A DNA stretch of 64,000 bases from the NCBI GenBank assembly GCA_032622095.1, contig CP136066.1, forward strand, positions 148,953,559-149,017,558, written 5' to 3'. Positions within the stretch are counted from its first letter, which is position 1, and every line of letters begins with the position of its first letter. The notes beneath the pieces are model-generated. The model was not told the origin of the DNA. It searched no databases and saw only the letters and a list, made by a program, of their open reading frames with translations. Position numbers and translations under genes: made by a program. Positions 35,736 through 47,248 of this stretch are shown here, piece after piece. The stretch comes from Siphonodentalium dalli. Its lineage: Eukaryota; Mollusca; Scaphopoda; Gadilida; Siphonodentaliidae.

Positions 35736-36502
35736 AACCGAGACCATTAGCACGTCCCTGCTTCGATACACCCCATCCCGATAAAATAGAGCCACGTTAC
35801 TGTCTCGATGTGTTATGATAAGAGTAGCGGATCAGTTTGAAATAATAGGATGGTCACAATATATATAATGCTATACCATCAAAATATAATATTTTATTTT
35901 CACAAACTGAATGATTGTAAATTTGTAATTTGTAAAAACAATGATACCAAAATGTTTGTAGTACTCGGTATTACACTGACTTGTACTTACATACACACAC
36001 TACAAACGAACCGTTTAATTGTTAACTTGCGCAGACAAGTGGTCACCAACTTAGCAATCCGTGAACCGATTGGATAGCTCTGATAAGCGTTCACCTCTCA
36101 ACTTATGATTGGTTATTTCTTTTGTAACTTTGGCCCGCCGTGATTCAATATATTGTTAATCACTCACAGGCAAAAGTTTGTCCGTAAGCAATCTACAATA
36201 ATCAACAGTAGATCTTTGTGAAATTTGCGAGATTTTGTTAGCTCATCGTTTCATAGTACCGGCGTTCTCACTAATCACAATATGATAGCACGCATTGTAA
36301 CTTCCCCATATAAATTGTTGTCAGTTATTTTAGCTCTATATACATGTCCGTCTAATTTGAACTGGTATTCAGATAACACTGATAACATGTGCATGGGAGC
36401 AGAGTGGGGAGTTAGTTTTTTCTAAGTTTTACAGCTGCCTTTTAGGGGTTTCACCTCTCGCCCAGTCTAAGGTATTACAATAATACGGCTAAATTTTCCC
36501 TG
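35736..36502. other. No gene seen
   Basis: This is AT-rich non-coding sequence after the SINE. A GGATCAGTTTGAAAT fragment at about 35830 resembles 35405, so the SINE sits between two diverged copies of a short host repeat. No frame is recognisable. Confidence 0.6.
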
Positions 36503-36594
36503 TACTATGAAACCACTGTGATAGTTAACACAAATTTGTAATTACAAATTAATAAATACAATTTGTATTTACAGGTATAAAATTGTTCATAGTA
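36503..36594. mobile_element. Short TACTATGAA-ended inverted-repeat element
   Basis: TACTATGAA (36503-36511) and TTCATAGTA (36586-36594) are perfect 9-bp inverted ends around 74 AT-rich bases. A related segment in inverted orientation lies at 33657-33800. The ends resemble those of the larger insertion at 39510-40282 (TACTATAG / CCATAGTA), so they may be one family. Confidence 0.5.
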
Positions 36595-37425
36595 TTGACC
36601 CCCGATCACATCAAACCGAAGCCAATCAGGTTTATATGCGCTTCTTTCATAGAGATATGATAAGGTACGGGAGCTTCCAATTCGTTCTGACTTCACATCG
36701 CCATCATTGGCTCATTTAGTAACTTCTACAGTCGTTCCGGGTCTGTATAATCAGGGGGAGTTTCCTGCAATATGTCCATTAACCACTAAAAAGTTATTGA
36801 AGAGCACACTGATAAAATACACATATTCATTGCAAGTGGCAGAAACACAACGAAACTGACTTTTGTTCCTTCTGGCTATTCTGAAATAAATATAGGTATA
36901 AATACACGAAATACTATTATGATGACTATATATGCCATAAACAAACGACTTATTCTAGATATAGAATATAGAAAAGTCGAGATCAGCACGAAGCAGTAAA
37001 AAGCGTTCGTTGCTAACACATTTATGGTATGGATACAGATAGGTAATTTTAATTATTTTTGTCATGTAGTTAGACACCCGATCAAATACCACTCACTCCT
37101 TTTAAAATTGTTATTTCAAATTTATTTCTATGTATATAAAGCACAGGACTCTTTTTCTTGAAACAAACCCAAAATCCGACCTACCCAAATGGCCGACAAC
37201 CAAATGGGTGCAATTGGCCCAGCGTGCCAATTATCTGCCCCATGACAGATTTTGTCAAAATGTTAGAATAGGGCTCTTCTTTCGTAACATATTTCGTCAA
37301 CAAAACATCATGGTGGCCGCGGACCAAGGTTCTACGATAAATGCCAAATAGGGTCAAGCAAATGGTATGTTATAGGTTGTTTCTAAGCCAAAGACACATC
37401 AAAACACACCCGATCAACTCAAACA
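36595..37425 (+). repeat. Diverged single copy of the R dispersed repeat, split
   Basis: Positions 36610-36765 match the start of the R segment amplified in the satellite (CTTCCA-TTCGTTCTG, then CATCGCCA--ATTGGC, then TCCGGG-CTGTATAATC). Positions 37250-37425 match its later part (AAAATGTTA-AATAGGGC, ACCAAATATGG-like, then CAAAAC-CAC). About 480 bp of other sequence lies between. This copy flanks the satellite on the side from which R seems to have been captured. Confidence 0.6.
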
Positions 37426-37774
37426 CCAGGGGGGGGGGTCAAATATCGCACCATGCCATTTCTGGTCGCCTTGTACGATTTAGTGAAATCAAAGGATGCT
37501 GATGGCTGGCCCCACGACGATGCGCGTGCCACTATGCCCTGGGGATCCGCGTTACACTCAATCAAATACATTAACTAATCCCTTAGTGTATCATTTGCCA
37601 ATTAAGCCGCGGCATAGCATTAATTGTAATCTCTCATGCTCAGGTTTCCCAAAAGTCGATGGAATAATTCGGTTGAAACCGTGTACATTGAGTTGTCGGT
37701 ATTATTCTCATAACGTCACACCGATAGAAATGTCACATTTCAGAACTGTGTCTGGCATACACGAACGTCATACC
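37426..37774. other. Unassigned sequence at the left edge of the 140-bp satellite
   Basis: This starts with a G homopolymer (about 37431) and has no detectable internal repeat. A 41-codon ATG frame (37453-37578) looks protein-like in composition (WPHDDARATMPWGS) but is too short, and no splice context or homology supports it. Confidence 0.5.
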
Positions 37775-39414
37775 CCGTGCTACCCCGAGGGGGTGAAAAT
37801 GGGGTATGGACCATCTTCGAGAACCGTAGGGGTTTCGACCGATTTGACTGCATGGGTGGGTAGCCCGCCCCACATACCACACAGAAACTCCCATCCCCAC
37901 CCATTACCCACGGGGGTGCCACCCCGATTGGGTAACAATTGGGTATGGACCATTTTCGAGAACAGTATTGGATTTAAACCGATTTGACGGCACGGTGGGT
38001 GGCCCACCCCAAATACTCCCTAGAAACAACCGACTCCCTTCCAATCACTTCGGGGTATGGACCATTTTCGAGAACAGTAAGGATTTGGACCGATTTGACG
38101 GCATGGGTGGGTGGCCCGTCCCATATATCTCTCAGAAACACCCCAAATCTCTACCCAATCACCCCGGGTGTTACCACGCGAAGGGGTGAAATGGGGTATA
38201 AACTATTTCCAAGAACGGTAAGGATTTCGACCGATTTGACGGCATGGGTGGGTGGCTCGTCCCAAACACCCCTAGAGACGACAGACCCCCACTCAGCAAA
38301 CCCGGTGATTGCCACCAGAAGAGGTGAAAATGGGATATGGACCATTTTCGAGAATAGCATCGACCATTTTCGAGAACGGTACAGATTTCGACCAATTTGA
38401 CGGAACGGTTCGGTGGCCTGCCACAAACACACCGACCCCAACCTATCACCACCGGGGGTGCCACCCCGAAGGGGTGAAATGGGGTATAAACCATTTTCAA
38501 GAACAGTTGGGATTTCGACCGATTTGATTGCATGCTGGGTGGGTGGCCCGCCCCAAATACCTACTAGAAACACCAGACTCCCCACTCATCACCCCCGGGT
38601 GGTGACAACAGAAGGGGTGAAAATGGGGGATGAACCATTTTCGAGAACGGTAAGTATTTCGACCGATTTGACGGCATGGGTGGGTCGCTCGTCCCAAATA
38701 CCCCCTATAGACACCAGACCCCCGCCCATCAACAACGAAGAGGTGAAAATGGGGTATGGACCATTTTCGAGAACAGTATCGACCATTTTCCAGAACGGTA
38801 AGAATTTCGACCGATTTGACGGCATTTGTGGGTGGCCCGCCCCAAATACCCCCTAGAAACACCAAACCCATCCCATCAACCTCTGGGGTTGGCACCCCGA
38901 AGAGGTGAAAATAGGTTATGGACAAATTTCGTGACGGCATGGGTGGATGGCCCGCCCAAATACCCCATACAAACACCCCAGCCACACCACCCCGGGAGTG
39001 ACACCCCGTAGGTGTGAAAATAGTGTATGGACCATTCTCGAGAACGGTGAATATTTTTACCGATTTGACGGCATGGGTAGGTGGCCCGCCCCAAATACCC
39101 AATAGAAACACCCGACCCCCACCAATCACATTGGGTGTGCGACCCAGGGGGGTGAACATGTGGTATAGACAACTTTCGAGAATGGTAAGAATTTCAACCG
39201 ATTTGACCGCGTGTGTGTGGGTGCCCCACCCTAAATACACAATTTAAACACCAATTTGAAACAACCCCACCCATCACCCCGAGGGGGTACAAATGGTGTT
39301 TGGACCATTTTTGAGAACGGTAAGGTTTTCAACCGATTTGACGACATGGGTGTGTGTCCCGCCCATATACCTTCCAGAACACCGACCCCCCGCCCATCAC
39401 ACCGGGGTGCCACC

Positions 39415-42400
39415 CAGAGGGTAGGAATTTAGACCGATTTGACGGAATGGGTTGGTGGCCCACCCCAAATACCACATAAAACACCCCGACCACCCACCCA
39501 TCAACCCTATACTATAGAACACAATTATTGTAATCACAAGCTTCAGTGGGGCACACAAAAGGTGTCGATTACCATAGACCTCCACTCTTATTCTAACAGT
39601 GTATAGGCGACTTCTTGTAATTCCGCTTTCACATGCATGTTGACCAATACAATAATTGGTGACCAATAAAATAATAAGTTTTTCACATGTGACTTGATTG
39701 ACCAATGAAAAAAATGATTCCTCGGAGACACTCATTGAGATGTTATCGCTAGTGCATGGGTGAGCCGTGTTCAATTTGATTAGTGGTAATCGGTATCCTT
39801 TAAATAATCGCCCAGTGAGTACACCGCAACCGTTCGTGCATTGTGTTATATTTCATCAATGGTTATCGTCTGTTCCAACAATTCAAGTAGTACGATGTAT
39901 TTAATTTCTAGTTGGTTTGTCATTCAGAATCGCTGCAGTATTCTATTGCTAATATGTACAAGAGACGTATAGCTAGAAGGTCTCAGGTGCAGGTTTAAAC
40001 TCCAAGTTGTGTACCCACAAAGGAGACCCTCTAACAACGTCCCTGCACGAATGTCATAATTGGTCAATACTCCAATACAGACTTTAGGTTGTTTGCCACG
40101 AGACAACCGCTTGATTGCCGCAGTGTGAATGCCATTCTGATCAAACCCAATCACCCATCGGCAATGAGCCCACATGCACACGGGTATAATCTACACTATT
40201 ACAATACAGTGGTCTATTGCACTTGCCCGCCTCCTGTGTACATCCCTTAACCTTGTGATTAAAATTATTATGGTCCATAGTACAAGGCCCCGGGGTGCCA
40301 CCCCGTGGGTGTTAAATGGGGTATGGACAATTTTGGAGAATGGTAAGGATTTCGAGCGATATGCCCCAAATACCCCCTAGAAACAGCACAATGCCCCATC
40401 CATCACCCCGCGGGTGCCACCCCGAGGGGCGTAAAATGGTGTAAGGACAATTTGGATAAAGGTAAGGATTTCTACCGAATTGACGGCCTGGGTGGTGGCC
40501 CGCTCCAATTATCCCCTAGAAACACCCCGACCCCACCCATTTCCCCGGGGTGGCACACAAGGGTGTGAAAATGGGGTATGGATCATTTTCGAGAACGGTA
40601 AGGATTTTGACCGATTTGACGGCATGGAGTGTGGCCCGCCCCAAATACCCACCAGAAACACCCGGCCTCCAACCATCAGCTCAATGGTGCCACCACGACA
40701 GGTGAAAATGGGGTATGGACTATTTTCGAGAACGGTAAGAATTAGCACCGATTTGACGGCGTGGGTGAGTGGCCCACCCCAAGTACCCCATAGAAACAAC
40801 CCGAACCACCAATCACCTCATGGGGGTGCCACCCCATGGGGTGAACATGGGGTATGGACAATTTTTCGAGGAGAGTAATAATTTCCACTGATTTGACGGC
40901 ACGGTGAGTGGCCCACCTCAAGTACACCATAGAAACACACCGATCCCATACCAATCACCTGCGGGGGTGCCACCCCAAGGAGGTGAAAATGGGGTATGGA
41001 TCATTTTCGAGAAAGGTAAGGATTTCGACCGATTTGACGGCATGGGTGGGTGATCTACCCAAAATACCATAGAAACTCCCGGATCACCCACCCATCACCC
41101 GGGTTGCCACCCGAGGAGGTGAACATGGGGTAAGGACCATTTTCGAGAACGGAAAGGATTTCGCCCGATTTGATGGCATGTGTGATGGCCCACCACAAAT
41201 AACACCTAGAAACACGCCGACCCCCGAGGCATCAACCCCAGTGGCTGCCACCCCAAGGGGGTGAACATGGGGGGTATGAACCATTTTTGAGAACGGTAAG
41301 GATTTCGACCGATTTGATGGCATGGGTCGGTGGCTTGCCCCAAATAACCCCTATGAACACCCGATTCCCAAGCCATCACCACGAGGAGTGCCGCCCACAG
41401 GGTGTGTGGCCCGCCCTAAATACCCACTAGAAAAACCCCACACCCACCCATCACTCCGGTGGGGGTGCCACCATAGGGAGTGAAAATGCCGTATGGATTT
41501 GACGGCATGGGTGGGTGGCCCGCCCAAATACCACCTAGAAACACCCGACTCCCACCTATCACACCGGTGGTGCCACTCCGCAGGGGTGAACATGGGGTAT
41601 GGACATATTCGAGAATGGTAAGGATTTCGACCGATTTGACGTCGTGGGTGGCTGGCCCGCCACAAATACCCCATATAAATACCCGAACCCGACATCACCC
41701 CTGGGTGGTGCCACCCGAAGGGGTGAAAATGGGGTATGGACCTTACTCGAGAACGGTAAGAATTTCCACAGATTGGACGCCATGGGTGAGTGGTCCGCCC
41801 AAGTAACCCGAAGAAACACGTCGATACCCCACCAATTACCTCCTGGGGGATGCCACCCCAGGGATGAACATGGGGTATGGATAATTTTCGAGAAGGGTAA
41901 GAATTTAGACCGATTTGACGGCATGGGTGGGTGGCTCGCCCAAAATACCCCCTAAAAACACCCGACCCCACCCATCACCCGGGGTGCCACCCAGGGGGGT
42001 GAACATGTGGTATAGACAACTTTCGAGAAGGGTAAGAATTTCAACCGATTTTACCGCAGGTGGTGAAAATGGGGAACGGACCATTTACAAGACCGGTGTG
42101 GATTTCGACCGATATCACAGCTTGGATGGTTGGCCCGCCCCAAATACCCATAGACACACCATACCCCCACCATCACTCGGGGTGCAACTTCGATGGGGTA
42201 ACATGTTGGTAGCCCGCCCCAAATACCACCGATTGGACGACACGGATGGGTGGCCCGCCCCAAATCCCATCTAGAAACACCCCGAACCCGACCGATCACA
42301 CCGGGGGTGACACTCCGTATGGGTGTAAATGGGGTATGGACAATTTTAGATAAGGATTTCGACCGATTTGATGGCATGGGTGGGTGGCCCGCCCCAAATA

Positions 42401-42990
42401 CCACCTATAAATTCACCGAACCCATCTATCACCCCTGGGGGGTGCCACCCCGAAGGGGTGAATGGGGTATGGACCATTTTCGAGAACGGTGAGAATTTCC
42501 ACCCATTTGACGGTATGGGCGAGTGACCGCCCAAGTACTCCATAGAAACACACTGACCCCCCCCCCCCCCACCAATCACCTCCATGGGGTGCCACGGAAA
42601 GGTGAATATATGGTATGGACAATTTTCGCGAAGGGTACGAATTTTGACCGATTTTACGTCATGTGTGGGTTGCCCGCCTCAAATACCACCTAAAAACACC
42701 GACCCCACCCATCACCCCGGTGGTGCCACCCGGATGAGGTGAAAATAGAGTATGGTCCTTTTTTCGAGTACGGTGAGGATTTCGACCTATTTGACGGCCC
42801 AAAATACACTAGAAACTCCTGGATCCCCCACCATCACCCCGGTGTGCCACCCGGAGGGGGGGGGGGGCGTAAAAAACGGTATGGACCATTTTTAGAACGG
42901 TAAGGATTTCGACCGATTTGGTGGCATGGGTGTGTGGCCAGCCCCAAAAACCTACTAGAAACACCCGGACACAACCTATCACCCCGGGGG
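39415..42990 (+). repeat. Segmental duplication, copy A (partner 55255-58500)
   Basis: This run of about 20 monomers matches 55255-58500 monomer by monomer, including private variants. One is GAGGAGTGCCGCCCACAG (about 41388 and 56418). Another is a shortened monomer with AGTGAAAATGCCGTATGG (about 41480 and 56523). A third is CATAGAAACTCCCGGAT. Copy A differs by the 773-bp insertion and small indels. Confidence 0.85.
39510..40282. mobile_element. 773-bp inverted-repeat transposon inside the satellite
   Basis: The ends are inverted: TACTATAGAAC at the left and the complement of TACTATGGACC at the right. Both are followed by TAATCACAAG, then similarity continues for about 100 bp (ATAGACC, then AGTGTA) at roughly 70-75%. 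The paralogous satellite segment at about 55344 lacks the insert. A minus-strand frame of about 85 codons (39924-40181) occupies part of the interior; I do not recognise its product and do not claim it as a gene. The target duplication is unclear. Confidence 0.7.
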
Positions 42991-43678
42991 TACCACCCTT
43001 TTCGAGAACCGTAGGGATTGCGACCGTTTGACGGCATGGGTGGGTGGCCCACCCCAAATACCCCATAGGAACACCCGAACCCCCATCCATCACCCTCGGG
43101 GTGTGCCAACCGATGGGGTTAAACTGGGGTAGGGACCAGTTACGAGAAAAGTAAGTATTTCAACCGATTTGACGGCATGGGTGGGTGGCCCTCCCAAATA
43201 CTCATGGAAACTCACCCCCACCCATCACCCCCAGGGGTGCCACCCCGAGGGGGTTAAAATGGAGTAAGGACCATTTTCGAGAAAGGTAAGGAATTCGATC
43301 GATTTAATGGCATGGGTGGGTGGCCCGCCCCAAATAGCCCATATAAAGACCCCGACCCCGCACGTCACCCACGGGAGTGCTACCCGGAGGGGGTGAAAAT
43401 GGGGTATGGACATCTTCGAGAACCGTAGGGGTTTCGACCGATTTGGCTGCACCCATCACCCACGGGGGTGCCACCCCGATGGGGTATCAATGGGGTATGG
43501 ACCATTTTCGAGAACAGTAGTGATTTAGACCCATTTGACGGTATGTGTTGGAGGCCCACCCCAAATGCCCCATAGAAACACCCGAACCCCCAGCCATCAC
43601 CCTCGAGGTGTGCCACCGAGTGGGTTAAACTGGGGTATGGACCAGTTTCGAGAAAGGTAAGGATTTCAACCGATTTGG

Positions 43679-44165
43679 GTCTCTCACCAAGACAAATGTG
43701 TTAATGTATAGCAACTTCCATTTTCGTTCTGGCCTTTCGTCGCCACGATTGGCGCATTTATTGGACTTCTATAGTCGATCCGGGACTGTATAATCAAACT
43801 CAAATCGACTTAAATATTATAAGTCATTATTATTACGAAGTTGAATTTTTGTGGGATCTTCTTATTTTTTGGGACCAACAAACACAGGAAGTCATTCGAA
43901 GTGTTAGTATAGGATATGTTTTCGAAAGACAAATTTATGTCAAAATGTTACAATAGGGCCCTTCGGCCAATTCACATCTGACCACTAAAACATTATGATG
44001 ACCGTCGCCCAATGTTTTTGGAATAAGACCAAATATGGTAAAACAAATGGTTCCTAATGGTGCCCCTAAACCGAGGAAAATTCAAAACCCACTCTATCAT
44101 CTCAAACGCTATCAAATGAATGCATATATACTTCTTTCTGTCTCTCCCCAAGACAAATTTGATAA
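43679..44165 (+). repeat. R segment (captured dispersed repeat), first copy in array
   Basis: This AT-rich stretch of about 490 bp is unlike the satellite around it. It begins CTCTCACCAAGACAAAT and ends CTCTCCCCAAGACAAAT, so the ends are direct repeats. It contains TTCGTTCTGGCC, TCCGGGACTGTATAATC and AATAGGGCCCTTCGGCC. Related single copies are at 33493-33545 and 36595-37425. No coding potential is evident. Confidence 0.75.
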
Positions 44166-46540
44166 GGCTGGTGGGTGGCCCGCCCGAAATACCCCATAGA
44201 AACACCACGATCCCCAACCTTTCACCTTTCACCTTTCACCCACGGGGTTGCTACCCCGAGGGGGTGAACATTGGGTATAGACCATTTTCAAGAACCGTAG
44301 GGGTTTCGACCGATTTGACTGGATGGGTGTGTGGCCCCAAATAAACACCCCGACACCCCACCCATCCATCACCCCGGGGGTGCCACCCGAGGGGGTAAAT
44401 ATGGGGTATGGACCAGTTTCGAGAAAGCTAAGGGTTTTCAACCGATTTAACGGCATGGGTGCATGGCCCTCCCAAATACTCCAGAGAAACACCCCGACCC
44501 CACCCTTCACCCACGGGGTGCTACCCCAAGTGAGTGAAAATGGGATAAGGATCATCTTCGAGAACCGTAGGGGTTTCGACCGATTTGACTGCATTGGTGG
44601 GTGGCCCGCCCCAAATACCACATAGAAACTCCCCAACCCACACCATTACCCACGGGGGTGCCACCCCGAGGGGGTAACAATTGGGTATGGACCATTTTCG
44701 AGAACAGTAGGGATTTCGACCGATTTGACGGATGGGTGGGTGGCCTGTCCCAAATACTCCCTATAAACAACCAACTCCCTTCCAATCACTTCAGGGTATG
44801 GACCATTATCGAGAACGGTAAAGATTTGGACCGATTTGACGGCGTGGGTGGGTGGTCCGTCACATATACCTCCCAGAAACACCCCAATCCCTGCCCAAAC
44901 ACCCAGAGTGGTGCCACCCGAAGAGGTGAAATGGGGTATCAACTATTTCCGAGAACGGTAATGATTTCGACCGATTTGACGGCATGGGTGGGTGGCCCCA
45001 AATACCTCATATAAACACCCCGACACCCGACACCCATCCATCACCCCGTGTGTGCCACCCCGAGGGGGTGAAAATGGGGTATGGACCCTTTTCGAAAACC
45101 GTAGGGATTTCGACCGATTTGACAGCTTGGTGGGTGGACCACCCCAAATACCCCATAGAAACACCCGAACCCCCATCCATCACCCTCGGGGTGTGCCACC
45201 GAGTGGGATAAACTGGGGTATGGACCAGTTTCGAGAAAGGTAAGGATTTCAACCGATTTGCGTCTCTCACCAAGACAAATATGTTAAGGTATGGCAACTT
45301 CCATTTTCGTTCTGGCCTTTCATCGCCACGATTGGCGCATTTGTTGAACTTCCATAGTCGATCCGGGACTGTATAATCAAACTCAAATCGACTTACATAT
45401 TATAAGTCATTATTATTACGAAGTTGAATTTTTGTGAGATCTTTTTATTTTTGGGACCAACCAACACAGGAAATCATTCGAAGTGTTAGTATAGGATATC
45501 TTTTCGAAAGACCAATTTATGTCAAAATATTACAATAGGGCACTTCGGCCAATTCACATCTGACCACTAAAACAATATGACGACCGTCGCCCAATGTTTT
45601 TCGAATAAGACCAAATATGGTCACACAAATGGTTCCTTATGGTGCCACTTAGTCGAGGACAATTCAAAACCACCAACGCACCCGAGTGGGTTAAACTGGG
45701 GTATGGACCAGTTTCGAGAAAGGTAAGGATTTCAACCGATTTGCGTCTCTCACCAAGACAAATATGTTAAGGTATGGCAACTTCCATTTTCGTTCTGGCC
45801 TTTCATCGCCACGATTGGCGCATTTCTTGAACTTCCATAGTCGATCCGGGACTGTATCATCAAACTCAAATCGACTTAAATATTATAAGTCATTATTATT
45901 ACGAAGTTGAATTTTTGTGGGATCTTTTTATTTTTGGGACCAACAAACACAGGAAGTCATTCGAAGTGTTAGTATAGGATATGTTTTCAAAAGACAAATT
46001 TATGTCAAAATGTTACAATAGGGCCCTTCGGCCAATTCACATTTGCGTCTCTCACCAAGACAAATATGTTAAGGTATGGCAACTTCCATTTTCGTTCTGG
46101 CATTTCATCGCCACGATTGGCGCATTTGTTGAAATTCCATAGTCGATCCGGGACTGTATAATCAAACTCAAATCGACTTAAATATTATACGTCATTATTA
46201 TTACGAAGTTGAATTTTTGTGGGATCTTTTTATTTTTGGGACCAACAAACACAGGAAGTCATTCGAAGTGTTAGTATAGGATATGTTTTAGAAAGACAAA
46301 TTTATGTCAAAATGTTACAATAGGGCCCTTCGGCCAATTCACATCTGACCACTAAAACATTATGATGACCGTCGCCCAATGTTTTTGGAATAAGACCAAA
46401 TATGGTCAAACAAATGGTTCCTAATGGTGCCCCTAAACCGAGGACAATTCAAAACCCACTCTATCATCTCAAACGCTATCAAATGAATGCATATATACTT
46501 CTTTCTGTCTCTCCCCAAGACAAATTTGATAAGGCTGGTG
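43679..46540 (+). repeat. Older R-containing higher-order segment
   Basis: R-segment copies start at 43679 (most diverged), 45260, 45743 (about 300 bp, truncated) and 46044. Satellite between 44165 and 45260 corresponds to 46527-47550 at an offset of about 2290 bp, with moderate divergence. This is an earlier duplication round of the arrangement later fixed as the 1962-bp unit. Confidence 0.75.
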
Positions 46541-47248
46541 GGTGGCCCGCCCGAAATACCCCATGGGTATAGACCATTTTCAAGAACAGTAGGGGTTTCG
46601 ACCGATTTGACTGGATGGGTGGGTGGCCCCAAATAAACACCCCGACACCCACCCATCCATCACCCCGGGGGTGCCACCCCGAGGGGGTAAACATGGGGTA
46701 TGGACCAGTTTCGAGAAAGCTAAGGGTTTCAACCGATTTAACGGCATGGGTGCATGGCCCTCCCAAATACTCCAGAGAAACACCCCGACCCCACCCTTCA
46801 CCCACGGGGTGCTACCCCGAGTGAGTGAAAATGGGATAAGGATCATCTTCGAGAACCGTAGGGGTTTCGACCGATTTGACTGCATGGGTGGGTGGCCCGC
46901 CCCAAATACCACATAGAAACTCCCCAACCCACACCATTGCCCACGGGGTGCCACCCCGAGGGGGTAACAATTGGGTATGGACCATTTTCGAGAACAGTAG
47001 GGATTTCGACCGATTTGACGGATGGGTGGGTGGCCTGTCCCAAATACTCCCTATAAACAACCGACTCCCTTCCAATCACTTCAGGATATGGACCATTATC
47101 GAGAACGGTAAAGATTTGGACCGATTTGATGGCGTGGGTGGGTGGCCCGTCACCCATACCTCCCAGAAACACCCCAATCCCTGCCCAAACACCCAGAGTG
47201 GTGCCACCCGAAGGGGTGAAATGGGGTATAAACTATTTCCGAGTACGG

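Noticed and set aside
37453-37578. 41-codon ATG frame at the left edge of the 140-bp satellite
   Set aside because: Its composition looks protein-like, but it is too short and I recognise no family or exon borders.
37496-37987. 163-codon frame at the start of the 140-bp satellite
   Set aside because: It runs from unassigned sequence into satellite monomers, and its C-terminal half is simply translated satellite.
39924-40181. 85-codon minus frame inside the 773-bp transposon as a transposase
   Set aside because: It is far shorter than any transposase and I see no catalytic acidic residues in a family pattern. It is left as an unexplained frame.
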